Below, in pieces: positions 48,601-56,569 of a stretch of DNA of 64,000 nt. The stretch's first letter is position 1. Each line of letters begins with the position of its first letter. Position numbers and translations under genes: made by a program. Location of the stretch: assembly GCA_041583135.1 (NCBI GenBank), contig JBFHGJ010000002.1, forward strand, positions 62,001 through 126,000. The letters run 5' to 3'. The DNA comes from JABSOG01 sp041583135. GTDB taxonomy: Bacteria; Pseudomonadota; Gammaproteobacteria; Enterobacterales; Alteromonadaceae. Below the pieces are notes generated by a model. It was not told where the DNA came from. It made no database searches and was given only the letters and a program-made list of their open reading frames with translations.

Positions 48601-51600
48601 AGCGCCACTTAGACAATGTTGCAGCTCAGTTTCCGTCAGCACCAGTTTAACCTTAGCGTGTTCGGTCATATAGCTCAGCCGCTGCGCCGGATAATTGCCA
48701 TCTAGCGGCAAGTAAGCCGCCCCGGCCTTCATCACCGCCAACAATGCAACCACCAACTCGACCTGACGATTCAGGCAAACACCGACACATTCTTGCGACT
48801 TCACGCCTTTTTCGACTAAGAAGTGGGCCAATCGATTGGCTTTGGCTTGCAATGTTTGGTAACTGTACTGTTGCCCTTCACAGGTTAACGCGATCGCCTG
48901 CGGATTTTGTTGGGCTTGAGCGTCGAAACGCGGTAACAGCAACGCCACATCGTCAATACTTTGCTCAAGTTCATTGTGAGCGTCCATTGACTGCTTATCG
49001 GCTTCACTAAGTAACGGACATTGGTCTATCATGCCGTTTGACGCAGCAATCATGGCCTGCAATATAACCGGCAATCGGTTGGCCATATTGACAATGGTTT
49101 CGCGCTCAAACAAGGCAGTGGCATAGTCAAAACGCAATTCGATCGCATGGTCACGGCGCGCCAAGTGCACCGCCAAGTCAGTCATGACTTGCTCGGTCGG
49201 CATAGCGATGCGACGACACTCCAGTCCACCGAGTTGCAACGGCGTTTGCTCGCTGTCGTCAAAGCCAAACAGCACCTGAAACAAGGGATTGAGACCGGCG
49301 ACCCGCGGCGGGTTGATGGTTTCGACCAAATGGTTAAATGACAAACCGGCATGACGATATGCCAAGCTTAACTGCGCTGAAGTGGCATCGAGCAGATCAT
49401 CAAAGCTGGTTTTGAAGTCAATCGCGCTACGGGTCACTAAGGTATTAACGAAGTAGCCGACGGCATCGCGCATTTTACCGTCACGCTCGGCCACAGTGAT
49501 GCCCAATACCACGTCATCATCACCACTGTGTCTTCTCAATAGACTACACAGCGCCCCGTGCATCACGGTAAATAAACTCAAGCGCTTTTGCCGTGCGAAA
49601 GCTTCAACCCTTTGGCTTAGCTGCGCATCGATAGTCAGAATATAGCGATCGCCATGATAATCTGGCGTCGATGAACGTGGATTATCTAATGGCAAATTAT
49701 GGGTTAAGCCTATGCCCTCAAGCTGTTGTTGCCAGTAGCTTTTGGCCTCGGCGATTGCGCTATCGTCGCAGCTATTCGCGGCAAATTCGGCAAAGTGAGA
49801 CGGCTGATGTGGCAACTCGCCATGCTGGTAGGCATAGCTTAAATCCGACACTAGCCTTTGATAGCTGCCACCGTCCATTGCAATATGATGCCCTGTCACC
49901 ATTAATTGAGCTTCATTGTCGGACAGTACAAATAAGCAGGCCCGCAAGGGCATATCGCACGACAGATCAAACGGCTTTGCCGCAAATGCCTTGATTTGCG
50001 CCGCTATCGTTTGTTCGGTGACAGGCATTACAACCAGCGGTTGCTCAATGTCTGCGGCGACTTGGGCATACAGTCCGTCTGCTCCCTGACAATAGCGGGT
50101 GCGCAAAATGTCATGTGCGCCAACCAAGCACTCGAAGGCAGTCTTGAGCCGTTCAATATCAATCCTACCGGTCAATACAAAGCATTCGCTTAGATGGTAG
50201 CGGGTACTGCTTGGCGCCATCTGTTGTTCTAGCCAAATTTGCTGTTGTCCGGCAGTAGCCTTGTATCGGCTTCGCGCGGCTTCACTCGGCTCGGACGAGT
50301 CCTTTTTAGGTAACGTTTCAATAAAGCTCGCCAGTTCTGACAACTCGGGGTATTCAAATAGACTGCGCGGCGAGAGTTTGACGCCAAACGCCGCAAAGAT
50401 CTGCTCACTGAGATACAACGCTGTTACCGATTGTCCACCCAAGGCAAAAAAGTTATCGTTGAGCGACGGCGAGTCTATCCCCAGCACAGTGCCCCAAATC
50501 TCAGCAAGTCGCTTTTCAGTTGCGGTTTGTGGCGCAATACGAATCGATGTATCCGTTAGCGTTTGCGCGTTTAATCGAGGCAATTCATCTAGCGCGTATA
50601 ACTTTGAGGTAAGATTGCGTTGCACCTTACCGCTTGACGTTCGCGACAAATGTCCGGCGCGCAACAGCACCACATCAGCGACCACCAACTCAAACTGTTC
50701 AAACACATGTTGTTCAATGGTCTTAACGACTTTGGCAAAATCCAGATTCTGCAAATACTTGCGTGCCACTTCCTGTACCAACACCACTTGCCCTTTGCTT
50801 TCAAAGGCAACGGCGGCGAAGTCTACCAACGCCTCATGACTGTCGAAACAGGTTTTTTCCAAGTCTTGCGGATAATAATTTCGGCCGTTGATGATCAGTA
50901 TGTCTTTAAGCCGACCTGAGATAAACAGCTGACCTTGCCACATAAACCCGGCATCGCCTGTGCGCAGGTATCGCCCGGCTTGATCTGTGGCCAACGCGCA
51001 GCCAAAGGTTGCTTTGGTTTTTTCTTCATCTTGCCAATACCCTTTGGCGACACTTGGGCCTGCAAACCAGATCTCACCCGTGAGACATTCGGGTAAAACT
51101 TGGCGAGTTTGTGGGCAGACAATCAACAATTCATGATGCTCAGTCGCATGACCACACGCCACCAAGGACTGGCCACCTTCATCTGTGGTGACGACCTGCT
51201 TGTTTTGTAGCAACTGCGGGTCGAACGTCTTGACGCCATTGGCACTGCGAATTTGATTCGCGCTGATAAACACCGTCGCCTCGGCCATGCCATAGGCAGC
51301 CAGCCAAGCTTCGGGCTTAAAGCCAATGGCGGCAAATTTACGTTCAAACTTATCAAGAGTGTCGCTGTCAATCGGCTCAGCGGCAGTAAAGGCTCGCTGC
51401 CAACAGCTTAGGTCGAGCCCAACCAAGCGATCGGTTTTTAGCCGTTTGACACACAGGTCATAGGCAAAGTTTGGTGCGCCGCAAATGGTGGCCCGATAGC
51501 TTGCAATCGCTTCAAACCAGCACGCAGGACGTTTGACAAAACGTGCCGGCGACATCAATACCGAGTGAGCACCGAGATAGATGGGCAACAACAGGGTGTT

Positions 51601-52248
51601 AACCAAACCGAGGTCATGAAACAGCGGTAACCAGTTACAAAAGATATCCTCTTGACCACAACCGGTGGCATCAACCAAAGCGGCGGTATTGGCCAAAATA
51701 TTACTGTGACTGATCATCACCCCTTTGGGCGTACCGGTAGAGCCCGAGGTATATTGTAAAAATGCCAACATATCCGATTGCAATTGCGGCAACTGAGTTT
51801 GTTGTTCGACTTGTGCCGACAGTGCGTTCACACAAACCAACTCAGGCATCTCTGGCGTGTGTTCGAGGGCAGCGTCTACGGCCTCAAATAAACGTTGATT
51901 GGTCAGTACCATAGTGGCGTCGCAGTCTTTGACGACTTTAACCACCCTGCCCGATTGGTTGCGGCTAAGCGGTGGATAAAGCGGCACAGCCACTACCCCG
52001 GCACGAAGGCAGGCCAAAAACGTTACAACATAATCCATTCCTTGGGGCAATAACAAAACGACCCGCTCCCCCACACAGGCTCGGGTGGCAATGATGTGGG
52101 CCAACTGACTAACCCGCGCGTTGAGCTCAGAAAAAGTCAAACTGATGGATTGGCCATTATCTTCGATATACGTAAATGCGCTTTTGTCAGCCAACAGTTC
52201 GCCATACTTGTTCAACTTATCAAACAAGGTTTCATTGGTACTTATCAT
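39595..52248 (-). CDS. NRPS protein A: FAAL loading unit and modules 1-3, FAAL-T-C-A-T-C-A-T-E-C-A-T
   Basis: This is the initiating NRPS protein, about 4,217 aa. Residues 1-560 are a fatty-acyl-AMP ligase (QYTSGSTGTPKG about 169, NWLPLFHDLGL) and T0 (GGQS, Ser about 604), which activate and load a fatty acid. C1 HHIAMDG about 789 is the acyl-accepting starter C. A1 core is about 1251 and T1 about 1620; C2 HHIAADG about 1804; A2 about 2279; T2 GGDS about 2641; E domain HHMIVDG about 2828; C3 HHALIDG about 3293 with a D-accepting opening; A3 about 3761; T3 about 4151. A1 and A2 both read DLFNNALTYK, a known Ala code, so the product starts acyl-Ala-D-Ala. A3 reads DGEDCGAVTK; Glu239 and Asp278 point to a basic residue. 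ATG 52248 was preferred to an in-frame TTG at 52254; the leader AAGTGAATTGAAC resembles that of gene F. The tail DETQTWEI docks protein B. Confidence 0.95.
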   Translation of the reverse strand: MISTNETLFDKLNKYGELLADKSAFTYIEDNGQSISLTFSELNARVSQLAHIIATRACVGERVVLLLPQGMDYVVTFLACLRAGVVAVPLYPPLSRNQSGRVVKVVKDCDATMVLTNQRLFEAVDAALEHTPEMPELVCVNALSAQVEQQTQLPQLQSDMLAFLQYTSGSTGTPKGVMISHSNILANTAALVDATGCGQEDIFCNWLPLFHDLGLVNTLLLPIYLGAHSVLMSPARFVKRPACWFEAIASYRATICGAPNFAYDLCVKRLKTDRLVGLDLSCWQRAFTAAEPIDSDTLDKFERKFAAIGFKPEAWLAAYGMAEATVFISANQIRSANGVKTFDPQLLQNKQVVTTDEGGQSLVACGHATEHHELLIVCPQTRQVLPECLTGEIWFAGPSVAKGYWQDEEKTKATFGCALATDQAGRYLRTGDAGFMWQGQLFISGRLKDILIINGRNYYPQDLEKTCFDSHEALVDFAAVAFESKGQVVLVQEVARKYLQNLDFAKVVKTIEQHVFEQFELVVADVVLLRAGHLSRTSSGKVQRNLTSKLYALDELPRLNAQTLTDTSIRIAPQTATEKRLAEIWGTVLGIDSPSLNDNFFALGGQSVTALYLSEQIFAAFGVKLSPRSLFEYPELSELASFIETLPKKDSSEPSEAARSRYKATAGQQQIWLEQQMAPSSTRYHLSECFVLTGRIDIERLKTAFECLVGAHDILRTRYCQGADGLYAQVAADIEQPLVVMPVTEQTIAAQIKAFAAKPFDLSCDMPLRACLFVLSDNEAQLMVTGHHIAMDGGSYQRLVSDLSYAYQHGELPHQPSHFAEFAANSCDDSAIAEAKSYWQQQLEGIGLTHNLPLDNPRSSTPDYHGDRYILTIDAQLSQRVEAFARQKRLSLFTVMHGALCSLLRRHSGDDDVVLGITVAERDGKMRDAVGYFVNTLVTRSAIDFKTSFDDLLDATSAQLSLAYRHAGLSFNHLVETINPPRVAGLNPLFQVLFGFDDSEQTPLQLGGLECRRIAMPTEQVMTDLAVHLARRDHAIELRFDYATALFERETIVNMANRLPVILQAMIAASNGMIDQCPLLSEADKQSMDAHNELEQSIDDVALLLPRFDAQAQQNPQAIALTCEGQQYSYQTLQAKANRLAHFLVEKGVKSQECVGVCLNRQVELVVALLAVMKAGAAYLPLDGNYPAQRLSYMTEHAKVKLVLTETELQHCLSGAAELLLLDQLTALSQYSEQSDGLPTITPEDLAYVIFTSGSTGNPKGVMIEHRNIAARIEWAGDVYDAQELSAVLAVSSVCFDLSAFELFVPLCYGGQVVLVKDALAVESGLAVSLVNTVPSVIKTWLTTNALPKSAKTVNIAGEFLDQSVVDKLYAQGVDKVYDLYGPSEDTTYSTFVLRQPNGRNSIGKALRGTTTYLLNSQQQSVPKGVVGELYLAGKGLARGYLNQPELTKARFLEGQNVPGGRLYRTGDLMRVDSEGLLQYIGRNEHMVKVRGFRVELGEVESWIRRFDGVADATVLADSQAQQLVAYVIGDIDNAQLLAFLSDNLPPYMVPGDIIPLARWPLTPNGKLDRKALPKANFQPLGARQYQLPRTELEAKLLTIWQGLLNREDIGIDDNFFVLGGHSLLAARLVWQIEQQLNIAIGLDDVMRHQTVAELAALAATRPGLAGTTSWQRPADAPLTLSSAQRRLWLIDQIEPGKAQYNMPLALSITGHLDVAALGKALNALLERYGVLRSIITSSDNGQPVVAYHPTATISLEVDENVDMQQWLVNQATAPFDLSRDLLLRAALLRVEPTRHVLALTVHHIAADGHSMTVLSAELAALYEAEVKGQGANLPAVVSDYQDYAWWQNAQPQPDLDKAQTYWREQLAELPQVHNLPLDHARPVQAQHQGRYHYQRIDTALAQQLNDRAKAMGGTLFVLLQSAFACLLGRHSGQNDIVMGTPVINRDQSQWADTVGFFADTQMLRSNLQDNPGFADLVRRNGQWLQNCLGSNRLCYDALVDLLAPQRSLAYNPLFQILIVMQPSLALRLPGLEVQTLEPTRGISKYDLTLTIAEAPEGLQLSWEYDSALFKPATIERMAQHFAVILAAVGEQPDTKVKQLPLFSANEQQQISQWLSGKALTQPAQLLHRGFEQQAEQNPDNIAFYGVTIDGEHRTLSYGELNRRANRLAHRLVADGVGPDQPVVICLDRHLDLAVAVLAVLKAGGAYVAVDPKYPQARIAHIIEDAEASWAITQSAYESLVGTAVRYCVDKPDWLALSDGPVAVSSLAPSNLAYMIYTSGSTGRPKGVMIEHQNAHALVCWAHRVFDPEALSCVLASTSMCFDLSIFEWFVPLSAGFKVALVDDALTLLDSGFNLPVTLVNTVPSAIKALVADHGLPSTVTTVNLAGEPLAQSLVEQLYQAGVKDVFDLYGPSEDTTYSTWTRRTQGGYANIGRPVDGTVAVILDDDGDQVPLGTAGQLYLSGAGLSRGYRHQPQLTQDSFITRHGTRYYRTGDLVKLNEDGLLCYIGRVDHQVKLRGFRIELGEIESVLHTHQDVSEAVVVARDNHLFAYLVGPSEDIDWQAFAQRSLPGYMVPNAFMVLPQLPLTANGKLDRKALPEIALESKSAYRAPTTEVEQALCALWQEVLDRDSLGIEDNFFSLGGDSILAIMLISRAAQAGYHFSAEDLFAHQTIARLAPVVTQGKAALVLAAPETDEQLLLPIQQRFIDGDKTAQNHYNQSVLLQLNQGFKFDWLAPLVGALFAQQAVLRLRVDDNGARYIAFAAAMVDEAIEYVDLAQATQQQVATAIASHGEKHQGSLSLRQGPLFKAVYFDHQTLAPKLLLIAHHMIVDGVSWRVLLRDWQAVIKQLQQGQSVAMPQVSHSYQQWAQQLHLWAQSEACMADKDYWLAQLSHAIEPLPQDNPSIQDGSESQTATFSVRLGHAHTEQLLLHCHHAYHTRIDDLLLTGLCLALKRFSGNKAFRLALESHGRHDVIDGMDITGTMGWFTNLYPQTLLLAEGDEIGEAIMSVKEQLRALPNHGMSFGLLYHTLADEQLRRALPGNMPQVVFNYLGQAALAEDSHFTLCDGYAGHMISPNRLREFELGFNGLVKDGELTFVIDYNQAQYEQSSIATLGGYFQQLLAQIIDHCLARQSACHTPSDFPLAGVERSTLQALQTEFTEIADLYPSTPIQQGMLFHSEVQNDAYVVQLQIQLAGALNDEAFEQAWEGVAKRHAVMRTAFVDDNRLQLVLSHAPLNWQVLDWQDKTHWQHDLAQLCEADKAQGFAHDRAPLMRWTLIHLSAEHHLLVWSNHHALIDGWSLPVVFEEVMHSYQSILQAQTPSLLPVADYRQYLVWLSQQDTQAARTFWQAYLAKVESQTRLGRSEQGRALSLLPDNAEVQLNFSAAQAQQLSELAKRHQVTLNTVVQAAWAYLLHRYSDEATICFGETVSGRPPQLPQVERIVGLFINSLPVRVAFDENLRLGDWLKQLHKDASQRNRYGYLSLTDIQQLSPLGNRSALFDSLVVFENYPINRESQALSPLKITEVVGDDQTNYGLTLVVMPEPQMTFTLNYRTDKFSAETAEQLLDSLEVILQGMVSGCEYVAALPVVTAQREQQLPGRCTEQQTQAGPLLVHQLFERRADAQPMAIAGYCEGRSLSYGELNRLANRLARKLVANGLQANQPVGLCVKRSVDILVGMLGILKAGGGYLPLDPDYPQARLDHMIADAGAAQLVIESDLLSRVDHSGRTLVILDDHDSRSDLDDSNIEPNTLGLLPEHLAYVIYTSGSTGQPKGVMIEHQAIAVHTKLWAEHIGLQGDDKVIQFASISFDGAPEAIFSALHAGSQLFLRENVLWSSSDFYRYCQTHGITVADLPPAFALHWLQSHCELSEAYWRNSPMRLLCLGGDVLNLEIIRHLKALGSQCRLVNAYGPTEATVTATTYELSDHQFDTSVPIGSALALRQLYVLDSQGRLMPPGAVGELYIGGPCLARGYLNQPEMTAKAFLPDPFSPDGGARMYKTGDLVAWLDDGNLQFFGRCDGQVKIRGFRVELSEVEAAVLEHEKVAQAAVIYHSQSGQLVAYVSADETDGQTWLRADLAKTLPAHMVPAMVIDIAQMPMTISAKIDRKALPAPESISLTRPYVAPQGETEQHLADIFAQLLEQSPISATDNFFDIGGHSLLLGQLAAQLSLAFGLEVSIRDLYERQTIRDIAQWLDTEILLLDGLFAEHDSEQDETQTWEI

Positions 52249-52266
52249 GTTCAATTCACTTAATGG

Positions 52267-53985
52267 TCACACTAGAGCCGCTAGAGGCTCCTCGGTAGCA
52301 TTGATGCCTGTTTGTTGTACGATGTTGTTGTCGCAAACCGATTTGACTCGGCCGTTCTCCATAACAATCAACTGATCTGCAAGTTCAAAATAGCGGTCGT
52401 CATGGGAAATGACGATCACCGCTTTACCGGCGGCACGTAAATCCGGCAATATCACGCGGTAGAAAATATCTTTAAATCGCGGGTCTTGATCCGACGCCCA
52501 TTCGTCAAACAACAATACCGGCCTGTCCTCTAGCAGCAACACCAATAGCGCCAAACGCTTGCGCTGGCCGTCGGACAAATGTACCGTCGAGAAACGATCG
52601 CCGTCGATACGCACCTTTTCGCTCAGCTCAAGGTAACCCAAATAGCGCTCGATTTTGACGCTCTGTTTGTCGTCAATTTGATGATATAACCGTTCAAATA
52701 AGTGATAGTCGGAATAGATCGCGCTGATACAACGGCGTGCACTAAACATCGAATCACGGTTAATCGCCAACTCATCAAAGGCAACATTGCCGCTGCTTGG
52801 CCAGTAATGCAGCGTTAAACATTTGCTCAAAGTCGATTTACCCGAACCATTACCACCGGTAATATAGCTGATCTGGCCGCGTTTAAAGGTCAAGTTTACG
52901 TTTTCAACAGCAAAGCTGTCATCGTCTTCGCCATAGCGATAGCTCAAGCCCTCAACCCGATACTGCTTGAAATCTTTCGGGATGCTTAAACGGCTGTCCC
53001 CCTGTTCAACATTAAGCTGACGATAAAACTGCTGAAGCTTAGCCAGCGACACCTTGCCTTTTTGAATCCCCGACATGGCATGTAAAATCTCACTGACCGG
53101 GCCGGTCAAATACAACAGCGCCATAACAATGCCGAAAAGCTGTAGTTGGCTGATATCAAACACATAGGGCAAATGAAAGATAGCCACGGCGATGACCAAA
53201 AATGAAATGATCTCACCATAATTTTCCGCCACGATCAGAATGGTTGAGCCATGAAATACCCCTTTGAAGGCACCTCGTTCTGGTTGCAGCAAGTCTTGCT
53301 GATAGTAGGCTTGCGCCTTCTCATCATTGAGTTTGAGCTCTTTGGCGCCGTAAATCAGTCCCTTCACCCCTTCTTGAATTTGGTCAAAGTGCTCTCTCGA
53401 TGCCGAAAAAAACCGTCCGGCCAACAACACCGGCAATTGATAGGTCAACACCCCAACACTTAAAGCGCCCAGCACAAACCAAAACACCTTGATATCCAAA
53501 TAAATCAAATAACCAAGGGTGCCAATGATTGTCACGAAGCAGACCCAAATCGACGGCAGCGACACGGCGGCAGCGGTGATAGAGGGAATATCGATATTGA
53601 TCAGGTTGATCACCCGCGCTTGGCCGATGACCTCCAGATCGCGATAAGACAGCTTACGGATCCTTTGATACAAGCTTAAGCGATGGGCCATCGATGCCTT
53701 GCTGGCAATGTACAAAGACAACACCAACGACACCGATTTAACCGCTACTATCAAACCACACGCCAACAGAAAAAACGACCCCAATTCGGCGGTCGGTGAA
53801 TTGAAAAACGATAAATTTTCAATCTCCAAACCCGATGAACCGGAACGCTGTGAGGCAACCGCATACATCACAAACGGGATCAACAACGAATAACACAAAC
53901 CGGTTGCGACGCCAAAGATAATAGAGAGAAAAAACAAATTCGGCGATACCCGCCAAAAAAGATCCGCCAAACGCTTCAATTCCAC
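52267..53985 (-). CDS. PvdE/SyrD-type cyclic-peptide ABC exporter (fused membrane and ATPase domains)
   Basis: This 572-aa half-transporter works as a homodimer in the inner membrane. About six transmembrane helices fill residues 15-300, beginning LFFLSIIFGVATGLCYSLLI. The ATPase has Walker A GGNGSGKST about 379, signature LSDGQRKR about 470, Walker B LLFDEWASDQDP about 495 and the H-loop ISHDD about 528. The DEW-x-x-DQDP form is characteristic of the cyclic-peptide exporter family of PvdE and SyrD. It should move the acylated peptide to the periplasm, where the acylase coded just upstream would meet it. The start is GTG 53985 behind GGGGAG, which lies in the last codons of the acylase gene; an ATG at 53990 is in another frame and stops at once. 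The NRPS gene A starts 18 bases after its stop. Confidence 0.93.
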   Translation of the reverse strand: MELKRLADLFWRVSPNLFFLSIIFGVATGLCYSLLIPFVMYAVASQRSGSSGLEIENLSFFNSPTAELGSFFLLACGLIVAVKSVSLVLSLYIASKASMAHRLSLYQRIRKLSYRDLEVIGQARVINLINIDIPSITAAAVSLPSIWVCFVTIIGTLGYLIYLDIKVFWFVLGALSVGVLTYQLPVLLAGRFFSASREHFDQIQEGVKGLIYGAKELKLNDEKAQAYYQQDLLQPERGAFKGVFHGSTILIVAENYGEIISFLVIAVAIFHLPYVFDISQLQLFGIVMALLYLTGPVSEILHAMSGIQKGKVSLAKLQQFYRQLNVEQGDSRLSIPKDFKQYRVEGLSYRYGEDDDSFAVENVNLTFKRGQISYITGGNGSGKSTLSKCLTLHYWPSSGNVAFDELAINRDSMFSARRCISAIYSDYHLFERLYHQIDDKQSVKIERYLGYLELSEKVRIDGDRFSTVHLSDGQRKRLALLVLLLEDRPVLLFDEWASDQDPRFKDIFYRVILPDLRAAGKAVIVISHDDRYFELADQLIVMENGRVKSVCDNNIVQQTGINATEEPLAALV

Positions 53986-53989
53986 GACA

Positions 53990-56458
53990 TTACTCCCCTG
54001 CGCTATCTTTTGGTTGCAACAGCAATCGCTCGGGCCTTTCGGCTTGGTTCATCGACAACCACGCCATGGCCTCATGGGCGGCAATCAAATCGTCATAATG
54101 GCGGCTAAACACATTGCCCGACTGGCCGGTATTGATACTGAACCGGCCCTGCCCGTTAGGCGCCAATGACACCACTTGACGGTAACCAGGGCCAAAAAAG
54201 TGCGCAAACCGGCTTTGTTTGGCCAAACTGGTAGATGCCAGGTTAACGGTATAGCCGCTACCGCCGGTGTCGATTTCGCGGTGAAACAGCTCGGCAAAAA
54301 TACTCTCGGGACGTGGCGGCTGCGCCGGTGCCATATGGGCATCGCTAAAGGGAAAATGAGGAAACTGTGCTTTGTGTAGCTTACCCCAACGCCAATCATC
54401 AGGCGAACTGCCATAGCTGATGTTTAGCTCATTCACCGCGTGCTCAAGTGCAATAACCAACAGTTCATCGCAGCTTTCTTTCGATTCGGTCGTTAGATAA
54501 TCACACCATAGCGCGGCGCTGCCTTGCAACACCTGAGTGACAAACGGCACGTTTGGCTCATCTAGCAGCGACATCACCGAATAACGAGCGCTACCACGCA
54601 AGGTACTTCCACGTAAATCATCCTCAATCAGCAAGCGATAAAAGTGCGCCATCCACACGCTATATACACCAGCAGCCGCGCTATCTTTGTCCATCAAGCC
54701 ATCCCAGCTGTGCAATACTTGTTGCACTTCTCGGCCAGCTTCGCTTTGGGGTTTGACCGCAAGCAGTCGTGGTAAGGCCGATGTGGCCGCCAGCGAATGT
54801 TGGTCGCCGATTAAGCCATCCATATCTTGCGCTGTTAGCTTACCATCTTTGCTTTGTAGCAATTGCGCCAATTGCTTTTCGATGCGTTCGGCGCGTATCC
54901 CTGGCGCCCAATCATCGCTGATGTGATAAGGGTAAGCGTCGTCGTGCAGGCGATGATTGGCGGCGACAATTATGCCACTTGGCGGATTGTATTTTTCAAT
55001 GGCGCGTTCAAATCCAATAAACCCCTGCCAGTGATTCTGCTGCTGCCAACCGGCCACAGGCACGTTGCCCTGTCCTTTGCCCCGTAAGGGAATTAGACCC
55101 GGCGCCAATAAACCGATATTGCCTTTAACATCCGCATAGGTAAACGCATGGGCAGGCGCGACAAATGAAGACAATGCCTGTTTGAACTGAAACCAGTCGC
55201 GGGCATAGTTTAACTTGATAAAGCTATTAAACGTACCGCCGCGTTGTTCATCCCCGGTCCAGCGCACGCTGTAGGCAAAGTCAGACAACGGGTTATACTC
55301 ATCAGAGAGCACCGGGCCATTGACTGTACGCCTGACGGTGATTTTAAGTGGCGCTTGTTCGGGCATTAAAGGGTCCTTCTTCACCCGTATTTCCTCTTGA
55401 TAGACTTCCATATCGACCATTCGTCCATCCAACTCGTATTGATAAGGGTTGAGTGGATTGATTTTTTCAATGAAAACATCTTGAGTATCGGCCATCAAAG
55501 TTGTAGTGCCCCACGCGATATCGGCGTTGCGGCCAACGGCAACAAAGGGTAGCCCGGGAAACGTCGCCCCGGTGACATTCAACTTATCGCCTTTTAACGA
55601 GGCCAAATACCACAAAGACGGGATCTGATTACTTAGATGGGGATCGTTGGCCAATATCGGATAGCCGTTGGCGGTATGCGCAGGGCCTACTACCCAGCTA
55701 TTGCTGCCGACATATCGCTTTGGCAGCAATGCGTCTTGGGGCAGCTGTGCCATACCGTCGCTCAAGGCTGCCATGGCATCGGGCATTGGCAGCTCCTCAT
55801 CGTTCAATTCAATTGCCGGCATCAGTTGATTGGCTTTCTCCAAACCAAAGCTTTGGATAAGCAAAGTGCGCTGCAATTCAAACGCCATATTGGTTGAAAG
55901 CTGCCATGACATCAGTTGCATATAGGCCAGCGAATCCACGGCCTGCCAAGGCTCAGGCGTGACATCAAGCAATAAAAACTCCGGCGGCAAAACCTTAGAC
56001 TGCGCCATAGCGGCATTTACCCCGGCCACATAGGCTTGCAGCGCCTGCTGCGCTGTCTCATCTAAGCCTTGCAACATTTTGTGGGCGTTACGATAAAGCC
56101 CTAAACGACGGACCAGCCTATCGGAGGGTATCGCCTCTGCGCCCAATATTTCCGCCAAGCGACCGGCGGCAATACGACGGTTCATTTCCATCTGCCATAA
56201 GCGGTCTTGAGCGTGAGCAAAGCCCAAGCCGAAATAACTCGCGGTGTCTTTTTCGCTCTGAATGTAAACAACGCCAGAGGCGTCTCTTTCTAGGCTTACG
56301 GGCGTCTTTAAACCGGCGAGCAAAACATGGCCTTGGGTTTGTGCGACACTCGCGTTCAAATACCAAAATACGCCGCAGCTTAACAATATCAAAGGCAATA
56401 AAATCCAGCCGACAACACGATAAAGTAAGGGGAAATCGTTGACGGTAATCTTGTTCAT
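53990..56458 (-). CDS. Membrane-anchored penicillin acylase / PvdQ-family Ntn hydrolase
   Basis: This is an 822-aa precursor of an N-terminal-nucleophile amidase. One uncleaved-looking transmembrane segment (about residues 12-34) anchors it so that the body lies in the periplasm. Residues about 45-230 are the alpha chain (FGLGFAHAQDRLWQMEM is the family hallmark). The autoproteolysis site and nucleophile lie at GSNSW, Ser252; residues 252-822 are the beta chain. In pyoverdine biosynthesis PvdQ removes the fatty acyl chain of the exported precursor. With a FAAL-loaded first module and a PvdE-like exporter in the same operon, the same prodrug-trimming role is likely here. Other roles of the family (acyl-homoserine-lactone hydrolysis or self-protection by cutting the lipopeptide) cannot be excluded. 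It is the first gene of the operon. No strong ribosome site precedes ATG 56458. Confidence 0.92.
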   Translation of the reverse strand: MNKITVNDFPLLYRVVGWILLPLILLSCGVFWYLNASVAQTQGHVLLAGLKTPVSLERDASGVVYIQSEKDTASYFGLGFAHAQDRLWQMEMNRRIAAGRLAEILGAEAIPSDRLVRRLGLYRNAHKMLQGLDETAQQALQAYVAGVNAAMAQSKVLPPEFLLLDVTPEPWQAVDSLAYMQLMSWQLSTNMAFELQRTLLIQSFGLEKANQLMPAIELNDEELPMPDAMAALSDGMAQLPQDALLPKRYVGSNSWVVGPAHTANGYPILANDPHLSNQIPSLWYLASLKGDKLNVTGATFPGLPFVAVGRNADIAWGTTTLMADTQDVFIEKINPLNPYQYELDGRMVDMEVYQEEIRVKKDPLMPEQAPLKITVRRTVNGPVLSDEYNPLSDFAYSVRWTGDEQRGGTFNSFIKLNYARDWFQFKQALSSFVAPAHAFTYADVKGNIGLLAPGLIPLRGKGQGNVPVAGWQQQNHWQGFIGFERAIEKYNPPSGIIVAANHRLHDDAYPYHISDDWAPGIRAERIEKQLAQLLQSKDGKLTAQDMDGLIGDQHSLAATSALPRLLAVKPQSEAGREVQQVLHSWDGLMDKDSAAAGVYSVWMAHFYRLLIEDDLRGSTLRGSARYSVMSLLDEPNVPFVTQVLQGSAALWCDYLTTESKESCDELLVIALEHAVNELNISYGSSPDDWRWGKLHKAQFPHFPFSDAHMAPAQPPRPESIFAELFHREIDTGGSGYTVNLASTSLAKQSRFAHFFGPGYRQVVSLAPNGQGRFSINTGQSGNVFSRHYDDLIAAHEAMAWLSMNQAERPERLLLQPKDSAGE

Positions 56459-56474
56459 TTCAATGACGACTCCA

Positions 56475-56489
56475 TGCCTTAATCAGGCA
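56475..56489 (-). other. Small hairpin just before the first gene of the operon
   Basis: TGCCT and AGGCA flank a five-base loop, ending 17 bases before ATG 56458 in the 5' leader of the NRPS operon. It is short and could be chance. Confidence 0.3.
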
Positions 56490-56511
56490 CTCTATTCCTT
56501 TACAAACGACC

Positions 56512-56555
56512 CTTTTGGCGAGTCCAAAGAGGGACTGATCCTAACTTGCCAAAAG
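56512..56555 (-). promoter_or_regulatory. Structured 5' leader of the NRPS operon
   Basis: An outer eight-base inverted repeat (CTTTTGGC / GCCAAAAG) encloses an inner five-base one (AGTCC / GGACT) around CTCTTT. It falls right at the predicted 5' end of the operon mRNA, with the -10 box at 56,570-56,577. It may stabilise the long transcript or bind a regulator; the sequence shows only the symmetry. Confidence 0.5.
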
Positions 56556-56569
56556 CCAAAGGGAGACGG

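Noticed and set aside
3495..52248. Repeated near-identical DNA (SGSTG, GGHSLL and HHIA-DGWS regions) as possible mobile or recombination repeats
   Set aside because: They are the expected conserved core motifs of C, A and T domains; no terminal inverted repeats or transposase-like frames were seen.
53693..53990. ATG at 53,990 as start of the exporter
   Set aside because: It is out of frame with the transporter and hits TGA after four codons; GTG 53985 is in frame and has GGGGAG seven bases upstream.
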